From Sphingomonadales bacterium Ga0077559 (GTDB lineage: Bacteria > Pseudomonadota > Alphaproteobacteria > Sphingomonadales > Sphingomonadaceae), in NCBI GenBank assembly GCA_001464315.1, contig LNFK01000048.1:1-52893 (forward strand): DNA of 52,893 nt, in the 5' to 3' direction. This document shows positions 33,730 to 43,218 of this stretch, in pieces; positions within the stretch are counted from its first letter, which is position 1, and each line of letters opens with the position of its first letter. The notes below the pieces were generated by a model, which saw nothing but the letters and a program-made list of their open reading frames with translations, was not told the origin of the DNA and did no database searches. The position numbers and the translations under genes are program-made.

Positions 33730-35448
33730 ATGGCTACGACCTATGACGCCGTCCCCAAGCATCATGCAGTCACGGGGGGCGAGAAAAAAGTCATCCTGGC
33801 ATCATCGCTTGGTACGGTTTTCGAATGGTATGATTTTTACCTTTACGGCCTGCTGGCCACAATTATTTCCGCCCAGTTTTTTTCAGGCGTAAACGAAACC
33901 ACCGGATTTATTTTTGCGCTTGGCGCGTTTGCCGCCGGCTTTGCCGTCCGCCCGTTTGGCGCACTGGTATTTGGCCGCCTCGGCGACATGGTTGGCCGCA
34001 AGTATACGTTTTTGGTCACGATGGGCCTGATGGGCGTTGCCACGTTTACCGTGGGGGTATTGCCGAACTATGCAACCATTGGCGTTGCCGCACCGATCAT
34101 GCTGGTCGTGCTTCGGCTGTTGCAAGGGCTGGCGCTTGGCGGTGAATATGGCGGCGCGGCGACCTACGTTGCCGAGCATGCGCCGAACAACAAACGCGGA
34201 CTGTACACCAGCTTCATCCAAACCACAGCAACGCTTGGCCTGTTCGCTGCGCTGCTTGTGGTAATCGGAACGCGTACGCTAATCGGTGAAGAAGCATTCA
34301 AAGACTGGGGCTGGCGCGTGCCGTTTCTGGTTTCGGTCATTCTTCTTGGCGTGTCGCTGTGGATCCGGATGCAGCTTCAGGAAAGCCCAGTTTTTCTTAA
34401 GATGAAAGAAGAAGGCACCAATTCGAAAGCACCAATATCGGAAGCTTTCGGCAATTGGAAAAATGGCAAGTTCGCGCTGATTGCATTGCTGGGCGCGGTC
34501 GCCGGCCAGGCGGTGGTTTGGTATACCGGGCAATTCTACGCGATGTTTTTCCTCGAAAAGACCCTGTTGGTCGATGGTGCAACGACCAATATCCTGATCG
34601 CGATTGCGCTCGCCATAGGCACTCCCTTCTTCATTTTCTTCGGTTGGCTATCGGATAAAATCGGGCGAAAGTGGATCATCATGACTGGTTGTGCGCTTGC
34701 CATGCTAACTTACTTTCCGGTATTCCATGCTTTGTCGAATGCGGCAAACCCTGCGCTGACCCAGGCAAGCGAGGCGGCTCCGGTATCAATTACAGTCAAC
34801 GACAATGATTGCTCGCTTCAATTCGATCCCATTGGCAAGAACAAATTCGACAGCAAAAGCTGCGATATTGCCAAATCCTATCTCGCGAAAAGCGCGATTG
34901 GCTATTCCGTGATCGACGCACCTGTCGGAACTATCGCTTCGGTGAAGATCGGGGACAAGGTCATCACCGCTCCCGATCCGGCGAAGGTGGCAGGCGACGA
35001 CAAATCGGCGGCGATCAAGGCATTTGGCGGAGAAGTTATAGCAACGCTTGAAACTGCTGGATATCCTGTGAAGGACAATCCTGCTGTCGCCAAGGATCCA
35101 AAAGCGGCTAAGAAAATACTGTTCGCTGACCCGGAGCAGATCAACAAGCCACTAGTGGTGTTGATCCTGACGTACCTCGTTTTATTGGTAACGATGGTTT
35201 ATGGTCCGATCGCAGCTTTGCTGGTCGAGCTTTTCCCAACCCGCATCCGCTACACATCAATGTCGCTACCTTACCATATCGGCAATGGCTGGTTTGGCGG
35301 CTTCCTGCCAACAACCGCCTTTGCGATGGTGGCAGCCACCGGGGATATCTATTACGGACTTTGGTACCCCATAGTTGTAGCTGGCGCGACGTTAGTAATA
35401 GGCGTGATGTTCCTGCCTGAAACATTCCGCCGAAATATCGACGACTAA
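33730..35448 (+). CDS. MHS-family MFS transporter with large periplasmic insertion
   Basis: A 572-residue proton-coupled transporter of the metabolite:H+ symporter branch. VFEWYDFYLYGLLA, GRLGDMVGRKYTF, LQGLALGGEYGGAATYVAEHAP and LLVELFPTRIRYTSMSLPYHIGNGWFGG are classic. Between the eighth and following helices there is a soluble insertion of about 130 residues (roughly 338-470), containing two cysteines (NDCSLQF, SKSCDIA) that could be disulfide linked. GGGAGAAAG sits just before ATG 33730. Location 30 bp behind the porin and next to acs suggests uptake of acetate or a related acid; the substrate is inferred. Confidence 0.87.
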   Translation: MATTYDAVPKHHAVTGGEKKVILASSLGTVFEWYDFYLYGLLATIISAQFFSGVNETTGFIFALGAFAAGFAVRPFGALVFGRLGDMVGRKYTFLVTMGLMGVATFTVGVLPNYATIGVAAPIMLVVLRLLQGLALGGEYGGAATYVAEHAPNNKRGLYTSFIQTTATLGLFAALLVVIGTRTLIGEEAFKDWGWRVPFLVSVILLGVSLWIRMQLQESPVFLKMKEEGTNSKAPISEAFGNWKNGKFALIALLGAVAGQAVVWYTGQFYAMFFLEKTLLVDGATTNILIAIALAIGTPFFIFFGWLSDKIGRKWIIMTGCALAMLTYFPVFHALSNAANPALTQASEAAPVSITVNDNDCSLQFDPIGKNKFDSKSCDIAKSYLAKSAIGYSVIDAPVGTIASVKIGDKVITAPDPAKVAGDDKSAAIKAFGGEVIATLETAGYPVKDNPAVAKDPKAAKKILFADPEQINKPLVVLILTYLVLLVTMVYGPIAALLVELFPTRIRYTSMSLPYHIGNGWFGGFLPTTAFAMVAATGDIYYGLWYPIVVAGATLVIGVMFLPETFRRNIDD

Positions 35449-35475
35449 ATTTTTAAACGTCGCACCAAAAATCAA

Positions 35476-35503
35476 GAGGCGGCCGTCTGGCCGTCTCTTT
35501 TTT
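35476..35503 (+). terminator. intrinsic terminator after the MFS gene
   Basis: GAGGCGGCC (35476-35484) and GGCCGTCTC (35489-35497) form a 9-bp stem with one G-T pair and a GTCT loop, followed by six T residues. It closes the porin-transporter unit 28 bp after the stop codon. Confidence 0.85.
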
Positions 35504-35701
35504 GTTTGCGTGTTTCACCGATCAGACTGCCTGTATTCGGCCCATTACGGTTTTCCGCTTTGCGCCCGGTTTCTGCCAACAATCTTTCTGACGCGAGCGA
35601 GTGAACAGACGGCAGCTATCAGGGAGCTAGTTTATTTAAACGAACGGCAGCGATGTTAGAGGTATCGGTAGTGATCGTCCTTGCTTGGCAAGGCGCCGAT
35701 T

Positions 35702-36265
35702 TTATCGAACTGATGAAGGTTTTTTCATCGCAATGATGGCATAAACATACGTCAACGCAGCTGCCCCGGCGACTGCCGCCCCTCGCAATTCTTCTGTCGT
35801 GAAAAGATAAGCAGCGTAGCACAGGATTGCTCTCAGTACGAAGTGAATGAAACCAGCTGGATCATTAGCCCCCCAACCGTGTGGAACCCAAATCATTCCT
35901 GCAAGAATCGCGAGCCCCAAGATTAGTAAATCAAGTTCTCTTGCTGCTTCCGTTGCGATAATTGCAAAAGGGATGATTAGTGCTACGACCGTGATGAACC
36001 GCATAAACAGTTGGCTCACTGGATTTCCTTGGCCCCTTTTCCAGTAACCAAGCTCGCCGCGCGCCATATCGATAGCGAGGGCGATCGGGACTGGCGCAGC
36101 TGCCGCTACGAACGGTGCGAAGCTTGGAAGGCGGTCACCGAGTTCGTAAGCTGCAATAGCCAACGCCGCCCACGCAATGAGCCCGCCAATAGGCATGGCA
36201 GTAGTACAATTCGCTAGATATTCGCGACGGGCATTCGCGAGCGTGATAGTTGAATAGTCCTCCAT
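35702..36265 (-). CDS. six-helix membrane protein of unknown function (DUF7010-like by eye)
   Basis: A 187-residue inner-membrane protein with a cytoplasmic N-terminus (MEDYSTITLANARREYLANC) and about six membrane helices. The segment CTTAMPIGGLIAWAALAIAAYELGDRLPSFAPFV is followed by GMIWVPHGWGANDPAGFIHFVLRAILCYAAYLF. The pattern reminds me of a small family (DUF7010) but I cannot verify this. The start is supported by GGGGAG. It is alone on the minus strand after a 200-bp gap from the terminator, with an ordinary-looking leader. Confidence 0.68.
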   Translation of the reverse strand: MEDYSTITLANARREYLANCTTAMPIGGLIAWAALAIAAYELGDRLPSFAPFVAAAAPVPIALAIDMARGELGYWKRGQGNPVSQLFMRFITVVALIIPFAIIATEAARELDLLILGLAILAGMIWVPHGWGANDPAGFIHFVLRAILCYAAYLFTTEELRGAAVAGAAALTYVYAIIAMKKPSSVR

Positions 36266-36618
36266 TAGACTCCCCTCGATGACAAATGACGGTCTCTTAG
36301 ATTGTTACCTCAATAGTCGATAACCAACAAATAAAGATAACGCTGCCGATCTGTCGCCATTTAAATACGGCAAGTTTCGCCGCATGTTTGATTCTGCCTA
36401 GACGGCATTAGAGTTAGCGGAAATTCTCATCAACTGCCTCGAGCAAAGCTGGATATCTCTGAGAAAAATTGAGGCTGAAACCGGTTCACGTCGGTCAAGC
36501 CGGATTTGCACAAAGTTCAGCCTGCTCACTGCTATGAGCGGACTGTAATAGACATTAGGCTTGGTTCAGCATCGATAACGATTACGCCCGTGCCCGACCA
36601 TCACCATGATCGCCATCT
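36266..36618. other. 353-bp gap
   Basis: Promoter region of the membrane protein at 35702 and 3' flank of the diguanylate cyclase. No ORF, terminator with T-tract, or strong repeat was seen. It is AT-richer than coding DNA. Confidence 0.5.
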
Positions 36619-37866
36619 TTATGCTGCAACAGGGCATTTTGAACCCTGAGTTGAGGTCCAAAAGATCGCTTGCGACTTTCCATTGGTTTTAGCCCGATAG
36701 AGGGCCGTGTCGGCATTTACGAGAAGCTGCTCGAGCAAGAGGCCCTGCCGAGGCGCAATTGAAATACCGATGCTTACTGACACTTTCATAGCGACACCGT
36801 TAATATTGTAGGGCTCGCTTAAACGCCGAATGATCCTTCCGGCAAGCAACCTGGCCTCATCCTCGTGATAGAGACCAACTTGCAAAACTGCGAACTCGTC
36901 CCCACCCAGGCGCGACACGGTATCATTACTGCGCACGGTCGCTTCCAGCCGATGTGCAACTTGCTCCAGAATTGCATCCCCTGCCAGATGTCCATGCTGA
37001 TCATTAATTTCTTTAAAGCCGTCTAGGTCAAGAAAGAACACAGCGAGCGATTGTCCCGTGCGCTGAACGGCTGTCAACGATAATTGGAAGCGTTCGTGCA
37101 GCAACAGACGATTTGCAAGCCCGGTCAAAGCATCGTACTTCGCAAGCAAGGCGAGATCGTGCCGCACTGTGAGATGCTCAATCGCCGATCGATATAGATG
37201 GCTTACTGTTTGTAGGCTAAGGCCAGTAATCATCGTGACAATTGCTGCCTCGGCTAAAAACATTTCTGGATGTAGCCTGTCAGAATGCTCGCTGAGTGCG
37301 TGAAAAATAAGTGCCCCGATGGTCGGTACAGCTGCAAGCATTAAGCTTATAACGCAGATCTTGGGCCGGATCGAAATGCGCGAGACAACGCCTGCTGCGA
37401 AGCCGAATGCAAGGCTGACCGTAATCAAATGCAAAAGCGGATCATGGACAGCGAGCGCCCGCACGTTGAGGCCGGCAAGAAGCATTGCAAAGGTATAGCT
37501 TCCAACAGCATAACGCTTTTCCCAACGCTGGAGGCATTCGACGTCAGCAGAATCAGTGATGTGCCGGTAGGCGTTCATTTCGCAAAGGCGCCAAATGGTC
37601 GTTAAACTGCCTGCTGATGCCAGTGCGAGATATGTCGCATCGCCTGATTGAAAAGCGGCGAGGACAGATATGCTCACGAAGAGCAAGCCCAATCCAAAGA
37701 TGGGGAGCCACATGGCATATAACGCATCAATGAGATCGCGATAGACGGTCAAAGGAAGAGCTATCGAATCTGAATAGCGTATGGTGCGGATCAATTTAAC
37801 ATGCCGCCTCACTGCTGGTAGGCGGCGGTTTGCAACATCTGTTGAGTTTTTCTGGTTTGGACGCAT
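36619..37866 (-). CDS. membrane diguanylate cyclase (GGDEF)
   Basis: A 415-residue enzyme making cyclic-di-GMP from two GTP. Residues about 50-220 form six membrane helices resembling a MASE-type sensor (WLPIFGLGLLFVSISVLAAF onward). The GGDEF domain (about 245-405) has DALTGLANR, FFLDLDGFKEINDQHGH and the intact active site RLGGDEFAV. An inhibitory I-site is present: RSND, five residues before GGDEF, so product feedback is expected. No EAL domain. AAGG lies 8 nt before the ATG. It is a single transcription unit with long flanks. The signal sensed by the membrane part is unknown. Confidence 0.9.
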   Translation of the reverse strand: MRPNQKNSTDVANRRLPAVRRHVKLIRTIRYSDSIALPLTVYRDLIDALYAMWLPIFGLGLLFVSISVLAAFQSGDATYLALASAGSLTTIWRLCEMNAYRHITDSADVECLQRWEKRYAVGSYTFAMLLAGLNVRALAVHDPLLHLITVSLAFGFAAGVVSRISIRPKICVISLMLAAVPTIGALIFHALSEHSDRLHPEMFLAEAAIVTMITGLSLQTVSHLYRSAIEHLTVRHDLALLAKYDALTGLANRLLLHERFQLSLTAVQRTGQSLAVFFLDLDGFKEINDQHGHLAGDAILEQVAHRLEATVRSNDTVSRLGGDEFAVLQVGLYHEDEARLLAGRIIRRLSEPYNINGVAMKVSVSIGISIAPRQGLLLEQLLVNADTALYRAKTNGKSQAIFWTSTQGSKCPVAA

Positions 37867-38556
37867 AGCTCACACCTTGACGATCTCAAGAATGATTCCC
37901 ATCCAGTTACGAGACGAATGAGTTTCAGGTTTAGCTGGTCCGTATTCGAGGCTGTACCGTAAGAGAGCTAACAGAATGATAATAGTAAGTAGGTGGATAT
38001 AAGACCGCTGAACCGCAGCGAAGTCTATTTGGAAAGGACTGTCGACGGGCAGCTCTGAATCCGGTCGTTTATTGACTTTGCAACCCGAGTGAACAAACGA
38101 CTGCTTTTAAAGGCCGATTCTTGCGCAGCGAACAACTGCAATTTTAGCGGGAGCGGACTGTCTGCTTCTGTGAGTGAGTCCATGAATAGCTTCCGTTTAG
38201 GCCGGTCAGAATGCTTGGCTGTTGCCGCTAACATTGCTGCCGTTCGATAGCCCTAGCCTTCGGCATGATGAAGTCAGCGCCGTCATTGGTTTCGACCGGC
38301 TTAGCACCGAACCGCTTGTGCTTGGCCGGATTTTCAACCCGTGAAGAACAGTGGCGATTATGATCAAGACGTTAGCTGCAGCCGAGGGTAATAATCCAAA
38401 GCTCACTTAAATTTCTTGCGACTGTTAACCTGATTTCATTTTTGGCTCATACGGGAACATTGCAAGCGCGTTTAGGTTATCTTTTCGAATGCACCCGTCC
38501 GCATGCTGACGCCCCAATTCGCCTTTGTCATCTGGACTGTCCAATGGAGAACCAAG
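37867..38556. other. 690-bp gap with coding-like scraps
   Basis: No intact gene. A minus-strand frame (about 38232-38340) reads like a gene end (KHKRFGAKPVETNDGADFIM, then PKARAIERQQC and a stop) but has no start. A second frame at 38025-38234 is compositionally weak. These look like remnants. The final 60 bp carry the leader of the lipoprotein gene at 38557. Confidence 0.45.
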
Positions 38557-38994
38557 ATGAACAAAGCAATTCTGACAACCCTGATTGCCGCCACTGCCCT
38601 GACAGGCGGTTGCGCCACTTACGGTAACGGCTATGATGATGGCGGCCACGGCTATTATGATCGTTCATCTTATAACCGGTATGGCAGTTACGATTACAAT
38701 CGGCCAGACCCCACATATAATGGTTATTATGCCGACCGTTATTACCGCGACGACCGCCGATATCGCGAGCGACGTCTGAATGACAATGACCGAGTTTACC
38801 GCGGTGAGAACGGGCAGTATTATTGTAGGCGATCCGACGGCACGACAGGCTTGATTGTTGGTGCAGTGGCAGGCGGTGTCCTCGGCAATATTATCGCGCC
38901 GGGTCGGTCAGACACTCTAGGAACAATTCTCGGTGCAATCGCAGGGGGCGCTGCCGGTCGCGCCATAGACAGGAACGACGTGCGCTGTCGCTAA
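38557..38994 (+). CDS. glycine-zipper outer-membrane lipoprotein
   Basis: A 145-residue lipoprotein (MNKAILTTLIAATALTGGC, lipobox LTGGC). A Tyr/Asp/Arg-rich segment of about 60 residues (YDDGGHGYYDRSSYNRYGSY) is followed by a glycine-zipper hairpin, TGLIVGAVAGGVLGNIIAPG and GTILGAIAGGAAGRAIDR, as in the 17-kDa antigen/SlyB-type proteins. These associate with the outer membrane and are often stress-induced. GGAGAACC precedes the ATG. The frame from 38503 lacks a signal and is not used. The zipper supports membrane insertion or oligomerisation; a specific role is unknown. Confidence 0.8.
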   Translation: MNKAILTTLIAATALTGGCATYGNGYDDGGHGYYDRSSYNRYGSYDYNRPDPTYNGYYADRYYRDDRRYRERRLNDNDRVYRGENGQYYCRRSDGTTGLIVGAVAGGVLGNIIAPGRSDTLGTILGAIAGGAAGRAIDRNDVRCR

Positions 38995-39006
38995 AGAGTA
39001 ACTTGG

Positions 39007-39039
39007 GCAGATTGCAAGTCGATCAGATTGGCAATCTGC
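39007..39039 (+). other. 9-bp inverted repeat downstream of the glycine-zipper gene
   Basis: GCAGATTGC (39007-39015) and GCAATCTGC (39031-39039) with a 15-nt loop, 12 bp after the stop codon. No T-run, so a factor-dependent or weak terminator, or an mRNA 3'-end stabiliser. Confidence 0.5.
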
Positions 39040-39232
39040 GCCCTTACGTTAGCCGAAGACATCTCCCGAGGGGAATGACCCAGGGTGCTTTTTCAGCGAT
39101 TTCCGAACGTCCTCGTTACTGGGCTTTTGCCATTGTACACCGGCCACTCGCCGCAACTGCTATAGCCACACTGCAAAGCATTCATAATGCGTGGGCAAGC
39201 GGGCTGCTGGCAAACCAACTAAAGGCAGCGGT

Positions 39233-41755
39233 GTGACCAAAGCAATTGTTCCAACCGGACTTTCATCGGCGGAAGCAAGAACCCGCCTTGCCGCCGACGG
39301 GCCAAACGAACTGCCGCGTCGGGGCACGCGGTCATTACTTAGGATTGCTGGGGACGTGGTGCGCGAGCCAATGCTTGCGCTGTTGCTCGGTGGCGGTCTG
39401 CTTTACCTACTGCTCGGCAATCTGACCGAGGCACTCATACTGCTCGCCTTCGCCACCTTCTCCGTGGTCCTGACGGTGGTGCAGGAAACGCGCACCGAGC
39501 ATGTGCTGGAGGCGCTCCGAGACCTGTCTGCCCCGCGCGCGCTCGTCTTTCGGGATGGCAAACGAATTCGCATTGCCGGACGTGATGTGGTGAACGGAGA
39601 CATCCTTGTGCTGGAGCAGGGCGACCGCATCGCTGCCGATGCACGGTTGATCGAAGCAACCGACCTGCAAGTCGACGAGTCGCTTCTGACCGGGGAGTCG
39701 CTGCCGGTGCGTAAGTTAGTGCAGGCGCAGGATAAACAAGTAAGCTCGCAGCGTGCAGGCGGCGAGGATCAGCCCTTTGTCTATTCAGGCTCGCTGGTCT
39801 CGCGTGGAACGGGGCTCGCGTATACGATCGCGACTGGTGCGCGGACCGAGATTGGCAAGATCGGGATGACGCTCGCCACAATGACGCCGGAAGCACCCCG
39901 GCTCAGAGCAGAAACCACACGGATTGTGAGACTGTTCGCGATTGGCGGCGGCATCATCGCGTTGGCGGTGGTGCTACTATACTGGCTGACGCGCGGCGGC
40001 TGGATAGATGCCCTACTCGCAGGGATTGCGATAGGGATGGCGATGCTACCCGAAGAGTTTCCAGTGGTACTCACGATTTTCCTCGCGATGGGCGCATCTC
40101 GCATCGGGCGGGCAGGCGTCCTGACGCGCCGCGCCTCGGCGATAGAAACACTGGGTTCTGCAACGGTCTTATGCACGGACAAGACTGGCACACTTACGGA
40201 AAACCGGATGGCTTTAGCGGCTGCGTGGCTTGCATCGGGCGAGACCGCCGATATTGGCGATCCTGCCAATATCCCGAATGCCTTTGGTGATCTTATGACA
40301 ACCAGCATTCTGGCAAGTGCCGTCATCCCGGTTGATCCCATGGAAATCGCCATCCACGCCGCGGGGTCAAACGAATTGCCCGCTAGCGCACTCGTGCATA
40401 GCTATGGACTGCGCCCAGATTTGCTCGCGATGTCAAATGTATGGAAACAAGCCGACGATTTCATGATCGCGGCTAAAGGCGCGCCTGAAGCGATTGCAGC
40501 GCTGTGTAACCTGTCAGCGGCAGGTTTGAAAGAGATGACGCAAGCCGTTGACGCCATGGCCGCAAAGGGAATCCGCGTGCTGGGCGTTGCCACGGCCAAA
40601 GCGCCGAATACAAAATGGGCTAGGACACAAAGGAACTATAAATTCACGCTGTCGGGCCTCATCGGCCTTGCGGACCCCTTACGTGCCAGCGTGCCCGATG
40701 CGGTCAAACAGTGCCGCGCGGCGGGGATCAAAGTGGTTATGATCACGGGTGATTATGCCGCCACTGCAAGGGCGATCGCGACGAGCGCAGGACTTGCCGA
40801 TGGCGACATCATCACTGGCCCCGAGCTCGAAGCTCTTGATGATGCCGCGCTTGCCAAGCGGCTCCCCGCCGTGTCGGTCTTCGCGCGGATTATGCCCGAA
40901 CAAAAGCTGCGGATTGTCGAGGCTTACAAAGCTGCGGGCGAAGTCGTCGCTATGACGGGTGACGGCGTCAATGACGCACCATCGCTTAAGGCCGCGCATA
41001 TCGGTATTGCAATGGGTGACAGGGGTACTGATGTCGCGCGTGAGGCCTCTGCGATTGTTTTGCTCGACGACGATTTCGGCTCGATCGTCAAAGCTATCGC
41101 GTTGGGGCGCCGCATTTATGACAATATTCGCAAAGCTATGGCCTTCATCTTCGCGGTGCATGTACCGCTTGCCGGGCTGGCACTGATGCCCCTGCTGTTC
41201 GGCCTTCCGCTGTTGTTCGGTCCGATCCATATCGCGCTCATTGAGATGATCATCGATCCAGTTTGCGCTCTGGTGTTTGAAGCTGAGGAAGGTGAAGCCA
41301 ACGGGATGAAGCGCGAGCCGCGCGATCCAGAGGCATCGCTATTTTCATTGGCCATGATTGGCTGGAGTGTTTTTCAGGGGGCGGTTGCTTTTGCAATGCT
41401 TGCCGCCGTTTTTCTGACTGCGACACTTCAGGGCCTACCGGCGGCGGACACACGCGCGCTGACCTTTGTTTCGCTGATTATGGCGATCCTCGCATTAATT
41501 CTCGTCAACCGCTCCTTCGGCACCTCGCTAGCTGCGGCGTTTAAGCGCAGGAACGTAGCGCTTCGCTATGTGCTTGGCGCCGTTGCTGGTGTCTCGGTGT
41601 TGATCATGACCATCCCGGCGTTGCGATCATTGCTCAAATTCGGGTCGCCGCAGTGGTATCACTTCGCAATTGCGGCAACGCTCGGCGGGGTATTGCTGCT
41701 GCTGCTTGAAGCATTGAAGCCGCTCGCGAACAGGCTGGAAAGCGTGCGGACGTGA
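39233..41755 (+). CDS. cation-translocating P-type ATPase with atypical PEEFP motif
   Basis: An 840-residue HAD-type pump of P2-like architecture. Visible are the actuator TGES (LLTGESLP), phosphorylation site LCTDKTGTLTEN, nucleotide-domain KGAPE, and hinge MTGDGVNDAPSLKAA. TM4 carries MAMLPEEFPVVLTIFLAMGA where Ca2+ pumps have PEGLP, and TM6 has EMIIDPVCALVFEAEEGE with an acidic run. These imply an altered ion site, so Ca2+, Mn2+, K+ or H+ specificity cannot be read off. The start is uncertain: GTG 39233 after AAGG is preferred, GTG 39191 is possible. It is coupled to the GH130 gene by a stop/start overlap. Confidence 0.87.
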   Translation: MTKAIVPTGLSSAEARTRLAADGPNELPRRGTRSLLRIAGDVVREPMLALLLGGGLLYLLLGNLTEALILLAFATFSVVLTVVQETRTEHVLEALRDLSAPRALVFRDGKRIRIAGRDVVNGDILVLEQGDRIAADARLIEATDLQVDESLLTGESLPVRKLVQAQDKQVSSQRAGGEDQPFVYSGSLVSRGTGLAYTIATGARTEIGKIGMTLATMTPEAPRLRAETTRIVRLFAIGGGIIALAVVLLYWLTRGGWIDALLAGIAIGMAMLPEEFPVVLTIFLAMGASRIGRAGVLTRRASAIETLGSATVLCTDKTGTLTENRMALAAAWLASGETADIGDPANIPNAFGDLMTTSILASAVIPVDPMEIAIHAAGSNELPASALVHSYGLRPDLLAMSNVWKQADDFMIAAKGAPEAIAALCNLSAAGLKEMTQAVDAMAAKGIRVLGVATAKAPNTKWARTQRNYKFTLSGLIGLADPLRASVPDAVKQCRAAGIKVVMITGDYAATARAIATSAGLADGDIITGPELEALDDAALAKRLPAVSVFARIMPEQKLRIVEAYKAAGEVVAMTGDGVNDAPSLKAAHIGIAMGDRGTDVAREASAIVLLDDDFGSIVKAIALGRRIYDNIRKAMAFIFAVHVPLAGLALMPLLFGLPLLFGPIHIALIEMIIDPVCALVFEAEEGEANGMKREPRDPEASLFSLAMIGWSVFQGAVAFAMLAAVFLTATLQGLPAADTRALTFVSLIMAILALILVNRSFGTSLAAAFKRRNVALRYVLGAVAGVSVLIMTIPALRSLLKFGSPQWYHFAIAATLGGVLLLLLEALKPLANRLESVRT

Positions 41756-43059
41756 TGCTGCCAACTGATGACATTATGACTCACCTGCCGATCCTGCTTC
41801 GGCCCGATCCGTCGCGTGTGGTGATCAAGCCTTTCGTCCCCGCCGAAGGCACACCAGGAAATGCAACCAAGCCTTTCCCTCGTGCGCAGCGGATTGCCGA
41901 CCGGGTTCTGGCACTAAGCAATACTGATCTCAATACCGAGCTTGCGCGCGTTTTAGCAAGCCTGACCGATCGTTACCGTGACGTCGAAACGATCCTCATC
42001 CGGCGGTTTCAAGCCGTCAATGGCATCATCATTCGTAGCCGCACGGTTACGCATGACCAGAGCTTGTTGATCGGCGCTTACTTCAGCGAGGAATATGCGT
42101 TTGAGGCGGCCGCTCTGTTCAACCCCAGCATCGTCATTCATCCCGATCAATCAGGCATAGCGCCGGGTTCGCTGCGCTTTGTCCTGTCACTGCGCAGTGT
42201 CGGGGAAGGTCATCTGTCCTCGGTGACGTTTCGAACAGGGCTATGGCTGCCCGATGGAAGCGTTGTTGTTGATCCGCCGAGTGAGCGCGCGATTACGCCG
42301 CGGATCGAATTCTTCCCCAACGCCGACCCCGACAATCCCGGTGTGAGGCTATTTTGCGAAGAGAGCCATGACCTGTCCGAGGTGGTGATTTTCCCGATCA
42401 CGCCAAGTCAGCGCCATGGCATCGAAGATGTCCGGCTCGTGAGATTTACCGACGATGATGGCACGGTTACCTATTACGGGACGTTCACCGCGTTCAGTGG
42501 GCAAAACATCCACCAGGAGATGCTGAGCACAACTGACTTTGCGACTTTTGAAATGCGCGCGCTGCACGGCGCTGCAACTTCCAACAAGGGAATGGCACTG
42601 TTCCCGCGCAAGATTGACGGTCGCTATGCGATGCTTGGTCGGCAGGATCATGAGACTATCTGGCTGCTTATGTCAGATGATCTGTGTCGGTGGGAGGAAG
42701 GACGCACGATCATAACGCCGCGTTGGCCTTGGGAATTTGTCCAGCTGGGTAACAGCGGATCGCCGATTGAGATTGAGGAGGGCTGGCTCGTTTTGACACA
42801 TGGGGTTGGCGCCGTCCGCAATTATTGTATTGGGGCCTGCCTGCTCGACCGCGATGATCCAAGCAAGATACTCGGACGAACAACTTGGCCGCTATTGCGC
42901 CCAAATCCGGAGCAACGCTTTGGTTATGTTCCCAATGTTGCTTACAGCTGCGGCGCTTTGGTTCATAACCGAACGCTGCTGATGCCTTACGCACTTGCTG
43001 ACAGTTTCACTACATTTGCGACCGTGCCGCTCGGTTCGTTGTTGGCGGCAATGTCATGA
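41755..43059 (+). CDS. GH130-family glycosidase/phosphorylase
   Basis: A 434-residue five-bladed beta-propeller protein of the family that phosphorolyses beta-mannosides. The signature block GIEDVRLVRFTDDDGTVTYYGTFTAF corresponds to the GxEDPR region. Later blocks include NKGMALFPRKIDGRYAMLGRQDHE and GNSGSPIEIEEGWLVLTHGVG. About 100 N-terminal residues form a helical extension seen in larger family members. It starts with ATG 41755 whose first base is the last base of the ATPase stop (TGATG); an upstream GTG (41752) is possible. A sugar pathway is not evident nearby. No signal peptide, so cytoplasmic. Confidence 0.85.
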   Translation: MLPTDDIMTHLPILLRPDPSRVVIKPFVPAEGTPGNATKPFPRAQRIADRVLALSNTDLNTELARVLASLTDRYRDVETILIRRFQAVNGIIIRSRTVTHDQSLLIGAYFSEEYAFEAAALFNPSIVIHPDQSGIAPGSLRFVLSLRSVGEGHLSSVTFRTGLWLPDGSVVVDPPSERAITPRIEFFPNADPDNPGVRLFCEESHDLSEVVIFPITPSQRHGIEDVRLVRFTDDDGTVTYYGTFTAFSGQNIHQEMLSTTDFATFEMRALHGAATSNKGMALFPRKIDGRYAMLGRQDHETIWLLMSDDLCRWEEGRTIITPRWPWEFVQLGNSGSPIEIEEGWLVLTHGVGAVRNYCIGACLLDRDDPSKILGRTTWPLLRPNPEQRFGYVPNVAYSCGALVHNRTLLMPYALADSFTTFATVPLGSLLAAMS

Positions 43060-43214
43060 AACCCAAATTCGTCCACATGTTTAATCCGCAGGCAGATGGT
43101 CTGGCGCCGGCAAACTTGGTGGCAGCAGCGCGCAAAACGCCGACGTGCGCCATGGGTCGCTTTAAAATTGAAACAACTCGGTTGGTATCATGGTATTCGG
43201 GCAGAAAGAGGTGA
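43056..43214 (+). CDS. possible 52-residue protein coupled to the GH130 gene
   Basis: The ATG overlaps the GH130 stop (ATGA) and the frame stays open for 52 codons (MKPKFVHMFNPQADGLAPAN then LVAAARKTPTC) to a TGA 5 nt before trxC. Perfect stop/start overlaps are the main evidence. The tail is basic and contains one cysteine. It could be a small coupled protein, or the truncated N-terminus of a lost gene that kept the coupling. No homolog is recognised. Confidence 0.35.
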   Translation: MKPKFVHMFNPQADGLAPANLVAAARKTPTCAMGRFKIETTRLVSWYSGRKR

Positions 43215-43218
43215 GCTG

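Noticed and set aside
39003-39236. 77-codon ORF upstream of the P-type ATPase
   Set aside because: No ribosome site or protein-like pattern; it only happens to end near the ATPase start.
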